From DATAEE01 sp036257535 (GTDB taxonomy: Bacteria; Acidobacteriota; Vicinamibacteria; Vicinamibacterales; 2-12-FULL-66-21), in NCBI GenBank assembly GCA_036257535.1, contig DATAFJ010000148.1, positions 1 through 64,000 on the forward strand: a stretch of 64,000 nt of DNA, in the 5' to 3' direction. This document shows, piece after piece, positions 1 to 8,526 of this stretch; positions within the stretch are counted from its first letter, which is position 1, and each line of letters begins with the position of its first letter. The translations under genes and the position numbers were made by a program. The notes under the pieces are model-generated. The model saw only the letters and a list, made by a program, of their open reading frames with translations, was not told where the DNA came from and ran no database searches.

Positions 1-364
1 CACGCCTTCGTCAGATTCAGTCGCACGTGACTTCGCCGGCCGGACATGATCACCTCGCGGAGCTTGAATCAATCCCACACGGTTGCGCCGACCTCCGCGA
101 CGCGCCCGCGCCCTGCACAATGGCAAGGACGATGCCGCGCATTCGCCACGCGACCGATCCGCCGGACGCGACAATGTTGACGGGCGTTTCCGCGCGATGC
201 AGAAGCACAGACCCGATCGAACCGGAGTTGATTTGTCTGGTCCTGACCAGATGAAACTCGCGCGGGAAATTCCGGAGGTTGGCCGTACGAGCGCGTCAGT
301 CGTTCACGTGCATCGCGAGGAGACGCGCGGTGCGCGTGGCGTGGTCCTTGCTCGCACATTCGCC
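1..364. other. No recognisable gene; leader region
   Basis: Open frames exist here on both strands, but none gives a recognisable or compositionally convincing protein. The only structure seen is a perfect 7-2-7 inverted repeat at 236-251 (entered separately). The 3' part probably carries the promoter region of the methyltransferase gene that follows. Confidence 0.5.
236..251. promoter_or_regulatory. Inverted repeat TCTGGTC-CT-GACCAGA, possible GntR/FadR-type operator
   Basis: The two 7-bp arms are perfect reverse complements around a 2-bp centre. The TGGT...ACCA half-sites resemble operators of FadR-subfamily GntR regulators (known family property). No such regulator gene is in the window, so the link is inference from sequence resemblance only. 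Confidence 0.35.
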
Positions 365-1012
365 ATGCGCACCCTCGACTGGCCGGCCTCGAGCGACTCG
401 CCGCGTCTCCGGGATTTGGCCCGCGAAGGCGTCGTCCGGCTCAGCATCCTGCTCCTGTATCTGCCGCTGATGTTCCAGGTGCTGTCCGATGCCCTGGCGA
501 CCAGACGGATCGCTGGCCTGCTGTTTCTCTGCAACGCGTCGTTGATCGTGCTATTCACGCTGATACGCCGGTCGACCGACGTTGTCGACCGGTCGTGGCC
601 TGCGAGGGCCGTCACTCTCGCCGCCGTGACCGGGCCGCTGCTCTTCCGGCCAGGTGGCCATGCGGCCGTGCCGGATTACCTGGCCGGCGCTGTCGGCTGC
701 GTGGGTTTTGCGCTCAGCATTGGCGGCATCGTGGCCCTCCGACGGAGCTTTGGGCTGATTCCGGCCAACCGGGGAGTCGTAAGTTCCGGGCTTTATCGCG
801 TCGTCCGGCACCCGATCTATGCCGGATACCTCGTTTCACACGTCGCGTTCGTACTCACCTATCCGACGCTCTGGAACGCGGTCGTCTGGGCAATCAGCGA
901 CGGCGCGCAGTTCGTGCGGGTTCGCTATGAGGAGCAGCTGCTGCGGCGCGATTCGGCCTATGCGAGCTACGTACGGACGGTTCGTTGGCGTGTCCTGCCC
1001 GGCCTCTACTGA
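365..1012 (+). CDS. Isoprenylcysteine carboxyl methyltransferase-like membrane protein
   Basis: A 215-residue integral membrane protein with several hydrophobic segments in the first 140 residues. The C-terminal half has the pattern of the ICMT/phospholipid methyltransferase family: 'GLYRVVRHPIYAGY' in the SAM-binding region, then a terminal 'YEEQLL...Y..Y' segment. Members methylate a lipid or a prenyl-cysteine-like thiol at the membrane using SAM; the bacterial substrate is unknown. The frame is open upstream to 83, but that stretch is Arg-rich and unlike the family, so the ATG at 365 is preferred. A second, shorter family member lies at 36001-36483. Confidence 0.7.
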   Translation: MRTLDWPASSDSPRLRDLAREGVVRLSILLLYLPLMFQVLSDALATRRIAGLLFLCNASLIVLFTLIRRSTDVVDRSWPARAVTLAAVTGPLLFRPGGHAAVPDYLAGAVGCVGFALSIGGIVALRRSFGLIPANRGVVSSGLYRVVRHPIYAGYLVSHVAFVLTYPTLWNAVVWAISDGAQFVRVRYEEQLLRRDSAYASYVRTVRWRVLPGLY

Positions 1013-1023
1013 CACGCAAGGGT

Positions 1024-1080
1024 TTCCGCGTGATCCGCCTATTCCGCGGCCATCATCCGCGTTCTCCGCGGCCCGCGGCC
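1024..1080. repeat. Degenerate TCCGCG-containing repeat tract
   Basis: TCCGCG or TCCGC cores recur here every 9-12 bases (for example TTCCGCG, ATCCGCC, TTCCGCGG, ATCCGCG, CTCCGCGG). Similar tracts lie at 16042-16086, 26092-26139, 27691-27720 and 57091-57110. This one overlaps the last codons of the DUF192 gene. Confidence 0.5.
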
Positions 1081-1460
1081 GTCAGACGGAGCCTGTCGCC
1101 GGGCCGTACGTCCGCCTCCATGAGAGTGCCGGGCGGAAGCTCGATCACCGCGTGAGCGCGGAGGGCACCGGCGACGCGCCAAGGGCCCAGCGCGTGGTAC
1201 ACCTTCACGACACGGCCATCCTTCGACATGAACGCCACGTCGATCGCGAAGCGCATGAAGAACGTGTGTATCGCGTTCGTGGGCGCGATGATGAGAGCGC
1301 TCCCCCGCGGCAGTCCCTCCAGCCGGAGCAGACCGCGGCGGCGCGACCGCGAGTCGAACGCGGTCGCGATCTGGTCCGCCAGGATGCGGCCATTGCGATC
1401 GTTCTCGAGCCGGTGTGCAGCCGCCGAGTTCTTCAGGACGGGCGTTAGAAACGAGACCAG
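1053..1460 (-). CDS. DUF192 family protein, last gene of the sugar operon
   Basis: About 135 residues matching the DUF192 family: 'FDSRSRRRGLL' then the typical 'APTNAIHTFFMRFAIDVAF' core and 'AVIELPPGT' near the end. DUF192 proteins are small beta-rich proteins, often exported, of unknown function. No ATG, GTG or TTG lies in frame at a sensible place. Homology begins about where a CTG at 1460 would start, five bases after the binding-protein stop and two bases after AGGAG, so the start is uncertain. The gene follows the ABC binding protein closely, which suggests co-transcription and says nothing about function. The stop lies inside a TCCGCG repeat tract. Confidence 0.6.
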   Translation of the reverse strand: MVSFLTPVLKNSAAAHRLENDRNGRILADQIATAFDSRSRRRGLLRLEGLPRGSALIIAPTNAIHTFFMRFAIDVAFMSKDGRVVKVYHALGPWRVAGALRAHAVIELPPGTLMEADVRPGDRLRLTAAGRGERG

Positions 1461-1465
1461 GGCTC

Positions 1466-2446
1466 CTAAGGCTGCTCTCCCTTCTCCATCTTCTTCCAGC
1501 GCTCGAGGTACTCGTCGACGTTGGCGGCGGTGACGATGTCGACCCCCGAGTCGATGATGCTCGATGGCGGCATCTTCCCCGCTTTGATGTTGGCGAGAAG
1601 CTTCACCGATTCGCTGCCCCACCCGAAGTACTTCTGTCCGATCAGAATCTGCACCTTCCCTGCCCTGATCAGCTCCGGCGCAGGCGGAATGGTATCGAAG
1701 CAGATGAACTTCGTCTTCGACGGGTCCACCGCGTCGAGCGCGTTGCGCGTGAAGACCGGCCAGCCGCCGACCGAAATCCAGGCCGCGAGGTCCGGATAGC
1801 GGTTCGTGCCCGACGCTATGATCTCGGACGCGCGCACCGAGTCCTCTTTGATGTCGTACGTCTCAACGACCGTCATGCCGGGCTGCTTGTCGATCACTTC
1901 TCGAACGCCCTGCAGACGCCGCTGGAGATTGACCGCGCCAAGGCTGGTGATTATCGCAATCTTGCCCTTCCCGTTGAGCATCTTCACCGCTTCCTCGCCC
2001 ATGATCCGTCCCGCCGCCACGTCGTCCACGCCCCAGTACGCGGCGCGCTTCGATTTGGGTGCGTCGGCGTCCCACGTCACGACGGGGATTCCGGCGTCCA
2101 CGGCGCGGTTGATGGTGTCGGTGAGAAAGTCGCCGTTGAGACAGGAGATGGCGATGCCATCCACACGCTGTGTGATGAACGATTCGAGGATTTCTTTCTG
2201 CCGCAGCTGGTCCGCCACTTCGGGGCCGCGCCAGATGACCTCGACGTTCCCGAGCTCCGCCGCCGCACGCTCGGCGCCGACCTTGGCATAGTTGAAGACC
2301 GGCAGGTCGAGCGACTTCGGAATGACGGCGAATCGCAGCTTCGTGCCGCCGCCGGCGCCCGACTCCGACGTCGCGCGCTGCCCGCCGCCGCAGGCGACCA
2401 AGCCGACGAGCACCAAGCCAACCAAGGCACCACGTACCATTCGCAT
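1466..2446 (-). CDS. Sugar ABC transporter substrate-binding lipoprotein (ribose/rhamnose type)
   Basis: A 326-residue protein beginning with a lipoprotein signal peptide: hydrophobic run then 'LVACGGG' with a lipobox cysteine at residue 19. The rest fits the periplasmic-binding-protein type 4 (RbsB-like) fold with 'FAVIPKSLDLPVF' after the leader, 'DGIAISCLNG' and 'GIPVVTWDADAP'. It would capture a monosaccharide outside the inner membrane for the permease and ATPase encoded just upstream. SD-like GGAGA precedes the ATG. The ligand cannot be read from sequence; the operon context points to an aldose such as L-arabinose (inference). Confidence 0.85.
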   Translation of the reverse strand: MRMVRGALVGLVLVGLVACGGGQRATSESGAGGGTKLRFAVIPKSLDLPVFNYAKVGAERAAAELGNVEVIWRGPEVADQLRQKEILESFITQRVDGIAISCLNGDFLTDTINRAVDAGIPVVTWDADAPKSKRAAYWGVDDVAAGRIMGEEAVKMLNGKGKIAIITSLGAVNLQRRLQGVREVIDKQPGMTVVETYDIKEDSVRASEIIASGTNRYPDLAAWISVGGWPVFTRNALDAVDPSKTKFICFDTIPPAPELIRAGKVQILIGQKYFGWGSESVKLLANIKAGKMPPSSIIDSGVDIVTAANVDEYLERWKKMEKGEQP

Positions 2447-2470
2447 CGCGGTCTCCAGGAAAGTCGCGGC

Positions 2471-3430
2471 TCAGCGGCCGCGGCGTACCAACAGTTGATC
2501 CATGACGACGATGACGATCACGACGAGCCCGACGATGAGGCGATCATAGAACGTTGCGCCCGGAATCTGAGGCAGCGCGTTTCGCAGGACGCCGAAAATC
2601 AGCGTGCCGAGGACGGCGCCTATCACCGACCCGCGGCCACCCGACAGGCTCGCGCCGCCGACGACGGCCGACGCGATGATATCGAGCTCGTAGCCCATGG
2701 CGAGATCCGCCTTGCCCTGCCCCTGCACGATGGCGAGCACGACGCCCGATACGGCGGCCAGCAGCGCGGCGATCACATAGACCGAGGTCTTGACCGCTCC
2801 AACGCCGACGCCCGAAAAGCGCGCCGCCGTCTCGTTGCCGCCGACGGCGTAGATCCCTCGCCCCCACTGAAACCTCACCATCAGGATCTGAAACACGATC
2901 GCGAGGCCGATCATGGCCCCCGGCGCGATCCAGTCGATCGGCACGCCGAACGGCTGCCAGCCGCGCGGCAGCGACCCCGAGACGTCGATGAACCGTCCCT
3001 CGGTGAGAATGAACGCGGACCCGCGCGCAATGCCCATGACGCCCAGCGTCGCGATGAACGGAGGCAGCCCGACGAGGACGACGAGCACGGCCGTGAGAAC
3101 GCCGCAGCTGAGGCCCACGAGAATCGCGGCGCTGACGCTCGCACCGAGCGACCAGCCGCTCTCGACGAACAGGCCGCCGAGGACGACGCTCGCCAGCGCG
3201 ATGACCGCGCCAGGCGCGAGGTCGACGCCGCCGGAGATGATGACCATCGCGGCCCCGATCGCCGCGATTCCATAAATCGACGAATACTTGAGGATGAGGA
3301 GCGCATTCGGGCCGTTCAGGAACGGATGGGAACGGCCTCCCTCGGGCGCGAGGTACCAAGCGAAGAAAAGGACCTCGAGCGCGAGGATGAGAACCGTGCT
3401 CAATTCGCGCGTTTGCCAAAGCCGCTTCAC
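2471..3430 (-). CDS. Sugar ABC transporter permease (RbsC/BPD_transp_2 family)
   Basis: A 319-residue polytopic inner-membrane protein with 8-10 hydrophobic helices and family patterns such as 'YSSIYGIAAIGAAMVI' and 'SGGVDLAPGAVIALASV' near the N-terminus and 'GGASLSGGRGSV' in the C-terminal half. It forms the channel of a ribose-type importer. The start overlaps the end of the ATPase gene by 4 bp, and the binding-protein gene follows after 24 bp, so all three parts of the transporter are present and consecutive. Length is normal for the family. Confidence 0.88.
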   Translation of the reverse strand: MKRLWQTRELSTVLILALEVLFFAWYLAPEGGRSHPFLNGPNALLILKYSSIYGIAAIGAAMVIISGGVDLAPGAVIALASVVLGGLFVESGWSLGASVSAAILVGLSCGVLTAVLVVLVGLPPFIATLGVMGIARGSAFILTEGRFIDVSGSLPRGWQPFGVPIDWIAPGAMIGLAIVFQILMVRFQWGRGIYAVGGNETAARFSGVGVGAVKTSVYVIAALLAAVSGVVLAIVQGQGKADLAMGYELDIIASAVVGGASLSGGRGSVIGAVLGTLIFGVLRNALPQIPGATFYDRLIVGLVVIVIVVMDQLLVRRGR

Positions 3431-4932
3431 GCCGCCGCTCCCGGTTCGGCGGTGGCGAGCCGCATCACGCGCTCTTCGTCGGCGTGCTCGCCGGCGATCT
3501 CCCCCCGGATGCGGCCCTCACGCATGACGACGACGCGGTGCGCGAGCTCCAGCACTTCCGGGAGATCGCTCGACGCGATCAAGCACGCCGATCCCGCGGC
3601 CGCCTGACGCCGGATGATGGAGTGAATCTCGAACTTGGCGCCAACGTCCACGCCCTTCGTCGGCTCGTCCATGAGAAGCACCCGCGGGCCGAGCGCGAGC
3701 CAGCGCGCGAGAACGACTTTCTGCTGATTGCCGCCGCTCAGGCTGTCCGGGTACGCCTCCACGCCGGGAGCCTTCACGTTCCAGGTACGAAGCATTTCCT
3801 GCGCCTCGGATCGTTCGAGTCGATCGCGGACGCAAAGCGAGCCGCGCGCCATTTCACGCGACAGCACGAGGTTGTGGCGCAGATCGAGGTTGAAGAAGAG
3901 ACCCTGGTTCTGCCGGTCTTCCGGCACGAGCGCCATGCCGGCACGGGCCGCGTCGCGCGGCGAGGCGGGAACGCTTGTCCTGTCGAGGACGCGAACGCTG
4001 CCGGCTTCCGGCGTGTAAAGGCCGAACAGCGTTTCGAGGAGCTCGGAGCGCCCGGAGCCGACCAGCCCGAACAGACAGACGATCTCGCCCGGGCGCACTG
4101 AAAGCGAGACCTGCTCGAACGCAGGCCGCCGCGTCAGTCCCGCGATCTCGAGAAGCGGCTGGTCGGACGCGCGCGGGCCCGCGCTGCTGTCCGCGACCCG
4201 CGGGGGCAGATCGCGCCCCACCATCGCACGGACGATCTGGTCGGACCGCGTGGCGGCGCGGTCGAACGTCCCGACGTGATGGCCGTCGCGAAGGACCGTG
4301 ATTCGCTCGCACAGCTCGAACAGCTCCGGCAGCCTGTGCGATACGTAAATCAGCGTCACGCCCCGTTGTCTGAGATCGTTCAGCACGGCAAACAGATCGT
4401 CGACCTCGGCATCCGTGAGAGATGTCGTCGGCTCGTCGAGCGCCAGAACGCGGCAGTCGAACGCGAGCGCTCTCGCGACCTGCACGAGCTGGCGGTAGGC
4501 CGCGGGGAGCGCCCCGGCGAGAGTGTCGGGTGAGAACGGGACGTGCAGCCGCTCGAGGAGCGCGCGCGTCCGATCGCGCATCTCCCTTTCGCGAAGCATG
4601 CCCCATCGGGTGAGCTCGCGGCCGGCGAAGATGTTGGCGCTCACACTCAGGTCCGGAAACGCGAGCATCTCCTGGTGCACGATCCCGATTCCCTGCGTCA
4701 GCGCGTCGCGCGGCCCGGCGAACGATGCCGGCCGGCCATCTATCGCCAGCTCGCCGTTGTCGGGACGCAGGCTGCCGGAAAGGATTTTGAGGAGCGTCGA
4801 CTTACCCGCGCCGTTCTCGCCGACGAGCGCGTGGGCATCGCCAGCCGCGACGTCGAAGCTGACGCCGTCGAGCGCTCGCACCCCGCCGAACGACTTCCGC
4901 ACGTCGCGGAACGAGACGGCGGCAGAACTCAC
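3427..4932 (-). CDS. Sugar ABC transporter ATP-binding protein, double cassette (RbsA-like)
   Basis: A 501-residue protein with two ABC modules, as in RbsA/XylG/AraG. The first has Walker A 'GENGAGKST' at about residue 38 and 'ALDEPTTSL'. The second has the usual degenerate Walker A 'GLVGSGRSEL' near residue 290, signature 'SGGNQQKVVLARWL' and Walker B 'LLMDEPTKGVDVG'. It energises uptake through the adjacent permease. The GTG start overlaps the lactonase stop (GTGA), indicating translational coupling within the operon. Confidence 0.92.
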   Translation of the reverse strand: MSSAAVSFRDVRKSFGGVRALDGVSFDVAAGDAHALVGENGAGKSTLLKILSGSLRPDNGELAIDGRPASFAGPRDALTQGIGIVHQEMLAFPDLSVSANIFAGRELTRWGMLREREMRDRTRALLERLHVPFSPDTLAGALPAAYRQLVQVARALAFDCRVLALDEPTTSLTDAEVDDLFAVLNDLRQRGVTLIYVSHRLPELFELCERITVLRDGHHVGTFDRAATRSDQIVRAMVGRDLPPRVADSSAGPRASDQPLLEIAGLTRRPAFEQVSLSVRPGEIVCLFGLVGSGRSELLETLFGLYTPEAGSVRVLDRTSVPASPRDAARAGMALVPEDRQNQGLFFNLDLRHNLVLSREMARGSLCVRDRLERSEAQEMLRTWNVKAPGVEAYPDSLSGGNQQKVVLARWLALGPRVLLMDEPTKGVDVGAKFEIHSIIRRQAAAGSACLIASSDLPEVLELAHRVVVMREGRIRGEIAGEHADEERVMRLATAEPGAAA

Positions 4933-5828
4933 AGACCGCCAAACGGCGTCGCGCGCCGCCCTCGAATGCCTGGCCTTAGCCTATAAATCCCGCCCGCATG
5001 CGGCTGTGCCTCCCGCTCATCCTCCGTCAGGGCCCTCCACGCCGAAGTCACGAACAACTCGTCGAGCTCGGGACCGCCGAACGCACAGCGCGTAGGATAC
5101 GTGACGGGAAGGCGCACCACGCGATCGAGGACGCCATCCCGCGTGTAACGGTGCAGCCTGCCTCCACCCCAGAGCGCCACCCAGACGCCGTCGTCAACGT
5201 CGATCGTCAGACCATCCGGAATACCATCCTCCACGGAAATGGAAGCGAATGGCCGCCGGTTCCCGATCGCTCCCGTAGCACGGTCGAAGTCGAATACGTC
5301 GATGCGCTGGGTTGGACTGTCCACGTAGAACATGCGGCGTGCGTCGGCGCTCCAGGCGAGGCCGTTCGAGATCGTCACGCCCGTGATCATCTGCGTGACC
5401 CGCCCGTCCGGATCCAGACGATAGAGCGATCCCGCGCCCGGTTGCTCGTCCAGCGCCATCGTCCCCGCCCAGAATCTCCCTGCCGGATCGCAGGCGCCGT
5501 CGTTCATTCGATTGCCGGGCACATCTGCTTCTACGGCCGCGAGCGGCGTCATCCGACCGGATTCGAAGTCGAGGCGCGCGAAGCCCTCCGGCGTGGCGAC
5601 AACCAGACCTCCGTCCGCGGCAGGTGCCGCGGCGCCGACCGGTTGTCCTATATCGCGAACCTCAGACAATCCGGAGGCCGGATCGAACCGGTGAACGCGG
5701 CCTCGCATGATGTCGACCCAGACGAGCCGCGCGAGGGAGGCATCCCAGACGATGCCCTCGCCGAGCTCGGCCCTGGCGTCGAGCACGAGCTCCGCATCGG
5801 CGACGCTCGCGCCGATCCGGCCCGTCAC
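4929..5828 (-). CDS. SMP-30/gluconolactonase family sugar lactonase
   Basis: A 299-residue six-bladed beta-propeller protein of the SMP-30/LRE family. 'ELGEGIVWD' near the N-terminus supplies the usual metal-binding glutamate; 'RMNDGACDPAGRFWAGTM' and 'SNGLAWS' supply the conserved Asn/Asp region; 'VEDGIPDGLTIDVDDGVWVA' is typical. Family members hydrolyse aldonolactones to aldonic acids with a divalent metal, here presumably the second step after sugar oxidation. The GTG start overlaps the preceding stop by 4 bp (GTGA), and the 3' end overlaps the ATPase gene in the same way. No signal peptide, so cytoplasmic. Confidence 0.88.
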   Translation of the reverse strand: MTGRIGASVADAELVLDARAELGEGIVWDASLARLVWVDIMRGRVHRFDPASGLSEVRDIGQPVGAAAPAADGGLVVATPEGFARLDFESGRMTPLAAVEADVPGNRMNDGACDPAGRFWAGTMALDEQPGAGSLYRLDPDGRVTQMITGVTISNGLAWSADARRMFYVDSPTQRIDVFDFDRATGAIGNRRPFASISVEDGIPDGLTIDVDDGVWVALWGGGRLHRYTRDGVLDRVVRLPVTYPTRCAFGGPELDELFVTSAWRALTEDEREAQPHAGGIYRLRPGIRGRRATPFGGL

Positions 5829-6988
5829 CTCGGTCGCGCGCCGAACCCGCGCGTTTCCCAGCCGTCCTCGAAAAGCTTGATGCGGCCGCCCGTCCGCGGG
5901 TGGCCTGCGCAGACTTCGTGATTGAGCTTCACGCCGAGCCCGGGCCGCTCAGGCACGGCGAAGCAACCGTCCGCCTCCACGCGTGGCGCGTGATCGACGA
6001 GAGTGTCGACCCACGAGTCGGCGAAGTCGTTGAAGTGCTCGAGCACCTTGTAATTCGGCGTCGCTACCGCGAAATGCAGGTTCGCCATCGTCCCGACGGG
6101 CCCGCACACGTTGTGCGGCGCGAGGAGCAGATAGTACGCGTCCGCCCAGCCGGCAAGCCGCTTCATTTGCAGGAAGCCGCCGAAGTGCGTGAGATCGACC
6201 TGGACGACGTCCATGGCGCCGCCCTCGATGAACGGCCTGATGTCCTCGAACGTGTGTGCGCGCTCGCCGGTCGCGATCGGCGTCTTCGTCGCGGCTCGAA
6301 CGCGCGCGAGCGAGGCGGCGTTTTCGGGCGGCACGGGTTCTTCAATCCACTCGGGATCGTACGGTTCCAGAAGCGACGCGACCCTGGCGGCAGCACCCGG
6401 CGTGAAGCGTCCGTGCATCTCGATCATGATCTGCACGTCGGGGCCGACCGCCTCGCGAACGGCTGCTACGATCGCGATCGCACGCCGGCGTTCGGGTGCC
6501 GCGATTTCGGCGGCGGCCGCGCCGAACGGATCGATCTTCAGCGCGCGATAGCCGCGGGCAACGACGTCGCGTGCGAGCCGGGCGATCGCCTCCGGATCGC
6601 GGGTGGTCTGATACCACGCGTTCGCGTACGCAGGGACGCGCTCACGGAAGCGCCCGCCGAGCAGCTTCCACACCGGAACGCCGAGCGACTGCCCCATCAG
6701 ATCCCAGCAGGCGATGTCGAACGCCGCGAGCGCCGATTGCGTGATCTCGCCGGGCCGTCCGTACTCGGCGCGCTGGACGTTCCAGGCGAGGCGCTCGACG
6801 TCGAACGGATCCGCGCCGACAACGTAGCGCGGAGCGAGCTCGTTCAGACAGGCGATGAGCGTGTCCGTCTTGTTCACCATGCGTACCTCGCCGACGCCGG
6901 TGAGCCCCTGATCGGTCATGAGCTCCACAAACGTCAGCTCGCGCCAGGGTGTTCCCGCCACGGTCACGCGCAGATCAACTATCTTCAC
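5825..6988 (-). CDS. Enolase-superfamily sugar-acid dehydratase (mandelate racemase/galactonate dehydratase type)
   Basis: A 387-residue protein with the N-terminal capping domain and C-terminal barrel of the MR/MLE family. Likely ligands and catalytic residues: E190 and H192 in 'IEMHGRF', E216/E217 in 'IEEP', E242 in 'GERAH', and H292 in 'PHN', an arrangement close to D-galactonate dehydratase. The first metal ligand is Glu where DgoD-like enzymes usually have Asp. It should dehydrate an aldonate to a 2-keto-3-deoxy acid. A GTG at 6988 with upstream GGAAGGTGG is chosen because homology begins there; the gene then overlaps the dehydrogenase by 14 bp. Exact aldonate unknown. Confidence 0.85.
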   Translation of the reverse strand: MKIVDLRVTVAGTPWRELTFVELMTDQGLTGVGEVRMVNKTDTLIACLNELAPRYVVGADPFDVERLAWNVQRAEYGRPGEITQSALAAFDIACWDLMGQSLGVPVWKLLGGRFRERVPAYANAWYQTTRDPEAIARLARDVVARGYRALKIDPFGAAAAEIAAPERRRAIAIVAAVREAVGPDVQIMIEMHGRFTPGAAARVASLLEPYDPEWIEEPVPPENAASLARVRAATKTPIATGERAHTFEDIRPFIEGGAMDVVQVDLTHFGGFLQMKRLAGWADAYYLLLAPHNVCGPVGTMANLHFAVATPNYKVLEHFNDFADSWVDTLVDHAPRVEADGCFAVPERPGLGVKLNHEVCAGHPRTGGRIKLFEDGWETRGFGARPR

Positions 6989-8519
6989 GCGTCCACCTTC
7001 CGTCCACCAGTCGCTGGATCCCGAGCGGGTTCGCCCGCTGCAGGGCCTCGGGCAGCAGCGCGTCGGGAGCGTTTTGGTACGCGACCGGCCTGAGAAAACG
7101 CCTGATTGCGGTAACGCCAACGGACGTATGTGCCGGCGCCGTCGTCGCCGGATACGGACCGCCGTGCTGCATCGCCCACGTCACGGCGACACCGGTAGGA
7201 AAACCGTTCCAGACGATGCGGCCCACCTTGTCCGAGAGGACCGACGCGAGCCGCTTCCCAAAGAGGGCGTCCGCTTCGTCGGCATGAATCGTCGCCGTCA
7301 GGTTGCCTTCGAGACTCGACGCAACGTCAATCACCGAGTCGGCGGAGGGACAGCGGATGACGACTGAGACAGGTCCGAAGTGCTCTTCATGAAGCGCGGG
7401 CGTGGAAAGGAAGGTTGCGAGATCGGTCGTGACGACGCCCCCGGCGCGCGTCAGACCGCCGGCGGCACGTTCCGCTGGCCGGGCGAGCAGCTCGACGCCC
7501 GGCAATGCACCCGTGCGTGCAAGCTGGCGCGAAAGGTTGGCGTCAATCTGCGCGTTCAGCATCACGCCGGGATCGCGACTCGTTACCTTCTCGGCGACGA
7601 GCTTCGCGAACGCCCGGCCCTCGCCCGCCGCGGCTTCTGCGACGAAGACGAGTCCGGGTTTGGTGCAGAACTGTCCGGTGCCGAGCGTGATCGATCCCGC
7701 CAGCCCATCGGCGATCTCCGCCGCGCGCGCCGACATCGCCGCCGGCGCAACGAACACCGGATTGAGGCTGCCCATCTCTGCGAAGACGGGAATCGGCTGC
7801 GGCCGCTGCGCGGCCAGATCGTAGATCGCTCGCCCGGCGGCGAGCGACCCCGTGAACGCTACGGCCTGCACTTCCGGCGCGGTCACCAGCGCTCGGGCCA
7901 CGTCGAGATCGCGCGCTTGAAGAAGTGTAAACACGCCCTGCGGCGCACCGGCGTCGCGGGCCGCGGCGCCGAGTGCGCGCGCGCACTCCTCCGACGTTCC
8001 CGGATGCGACGGGTGCCCTTTCACGATGACCGGGCATCCGGCGGCGAGTGCGGACGCGGTGTCTCCACCGGCAACGCCAAACGCGAGCGGAAAATTGCTC
8101 GGAGTGAAAACAGCAACGGGCCCGATTGGCACGAGCATGCGGCGGACGTCCGGCCGCGCGACCGGCTTCGCCGCGGCGTCGGCTGGCGAGATGATCGCTT
8201 CGACAAACGAGCCCTCGTCCAGCAAGTCGGCAAACGCCCGCAGCTGGAAGGTCGTACGATCCAGCTCGCCGTTCAGCCGCGCGGTTCCGAGGCCGGTCTC
8301 CGCGTCCGCGACCGACACGACGGCAGTCCTGGCCGATTCGAGACGATCGGCTGACGACCGAAGGAGAGCTGCGCGCGCCGACGGAGACGACAGGCGCCAC
8401 GCAGGGGACGCCTCAGCGGCCTGTGCCGCCGCCGTCCGGACCGCCTCGGGTGTCGCTTCGGTGAACTGCGCGGTCCCGGCACGGCCCGTCCGCGGATCGA
8501 AAGCAGTGAAGGTGGGCAT
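6975..8519 (-). CDS. Aldehyde dehydrogenase, alpha-ketoglutaric semialdehyde type
   Basis: A 514-residue aldehyde dehydrogenase closest in motif content to 2,5-dioxovalerate (alpha-ketoglutaric semialdehyde) dehydrogenases: 'VIVKGHPSHPGTSE', 'FTGSLAAGRA', 'IPVFAEMGSLNP' with catalytic Glu248, and 'GTGQFCTKPG' with nucleophile Cys285. This enzyme oxidises the last intermediate of oxidative pentose or hexarate pathways to 2-oxoglutarate with NAD(P). The ATG at 8519 is chosen because residues before it do not fit the family. It lies 7 bp after the TIM-barrel-like gene. Confidence 0.87.
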   Translation of the reverse strand: MPTFTAFDPRTGRAGTAQFTEATPEAVRTAAAQAAEASPAWRLSSPSARAALLRSSADRLESARTAVVSVADAETGLGTARLNGELDRTTFQLRAFADLLDEGSFVEAIISPADAAAKPVARPDVRRMLVPIGPVAVFTPSNFPLAFGVAGGDTASALAAGCPVIVKGHPSHPGTSEECARALGAAARDAGAPQGVFTLLQARDLDVARALVTAPEVQAVAFTGSLAAGRAIYDLAAQRPQPIPVFAEMGSLNPVFVAPAAMSARAAEIADGLAGSITLGTGQFCTKPGLVFVAEAAAGEGRAFAKLVAEKVTSRDPGVMLNAQIDANLSRQLARTGALPGVELLARPAERAAGGLTRAGGVVTTDLATFLSTPALHEEHFGPVSVVIRCPSADSVIDVASSLEGNLTATIHADEADALFGKRLASVLSDKVGRIVWNGFPTGVAVTWAMQHGGPYPATTAPAHTSVGVTAIRRFLRPVAYQNAPDALLPEALQRANPLGIQRLVDGRWTREDS

Positions 8520-8526
8520 CCGATAG

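Noticed and set aside
1415..3607. 730-codon open frame on the plus strand opposite the ABC transporter genes
   Set aside because: It is the antisense of three overlapping genes with clear motifs; the translation is Arg/Asp-rich, has no domain, and reflects low stop frequency in high-GC DNA.
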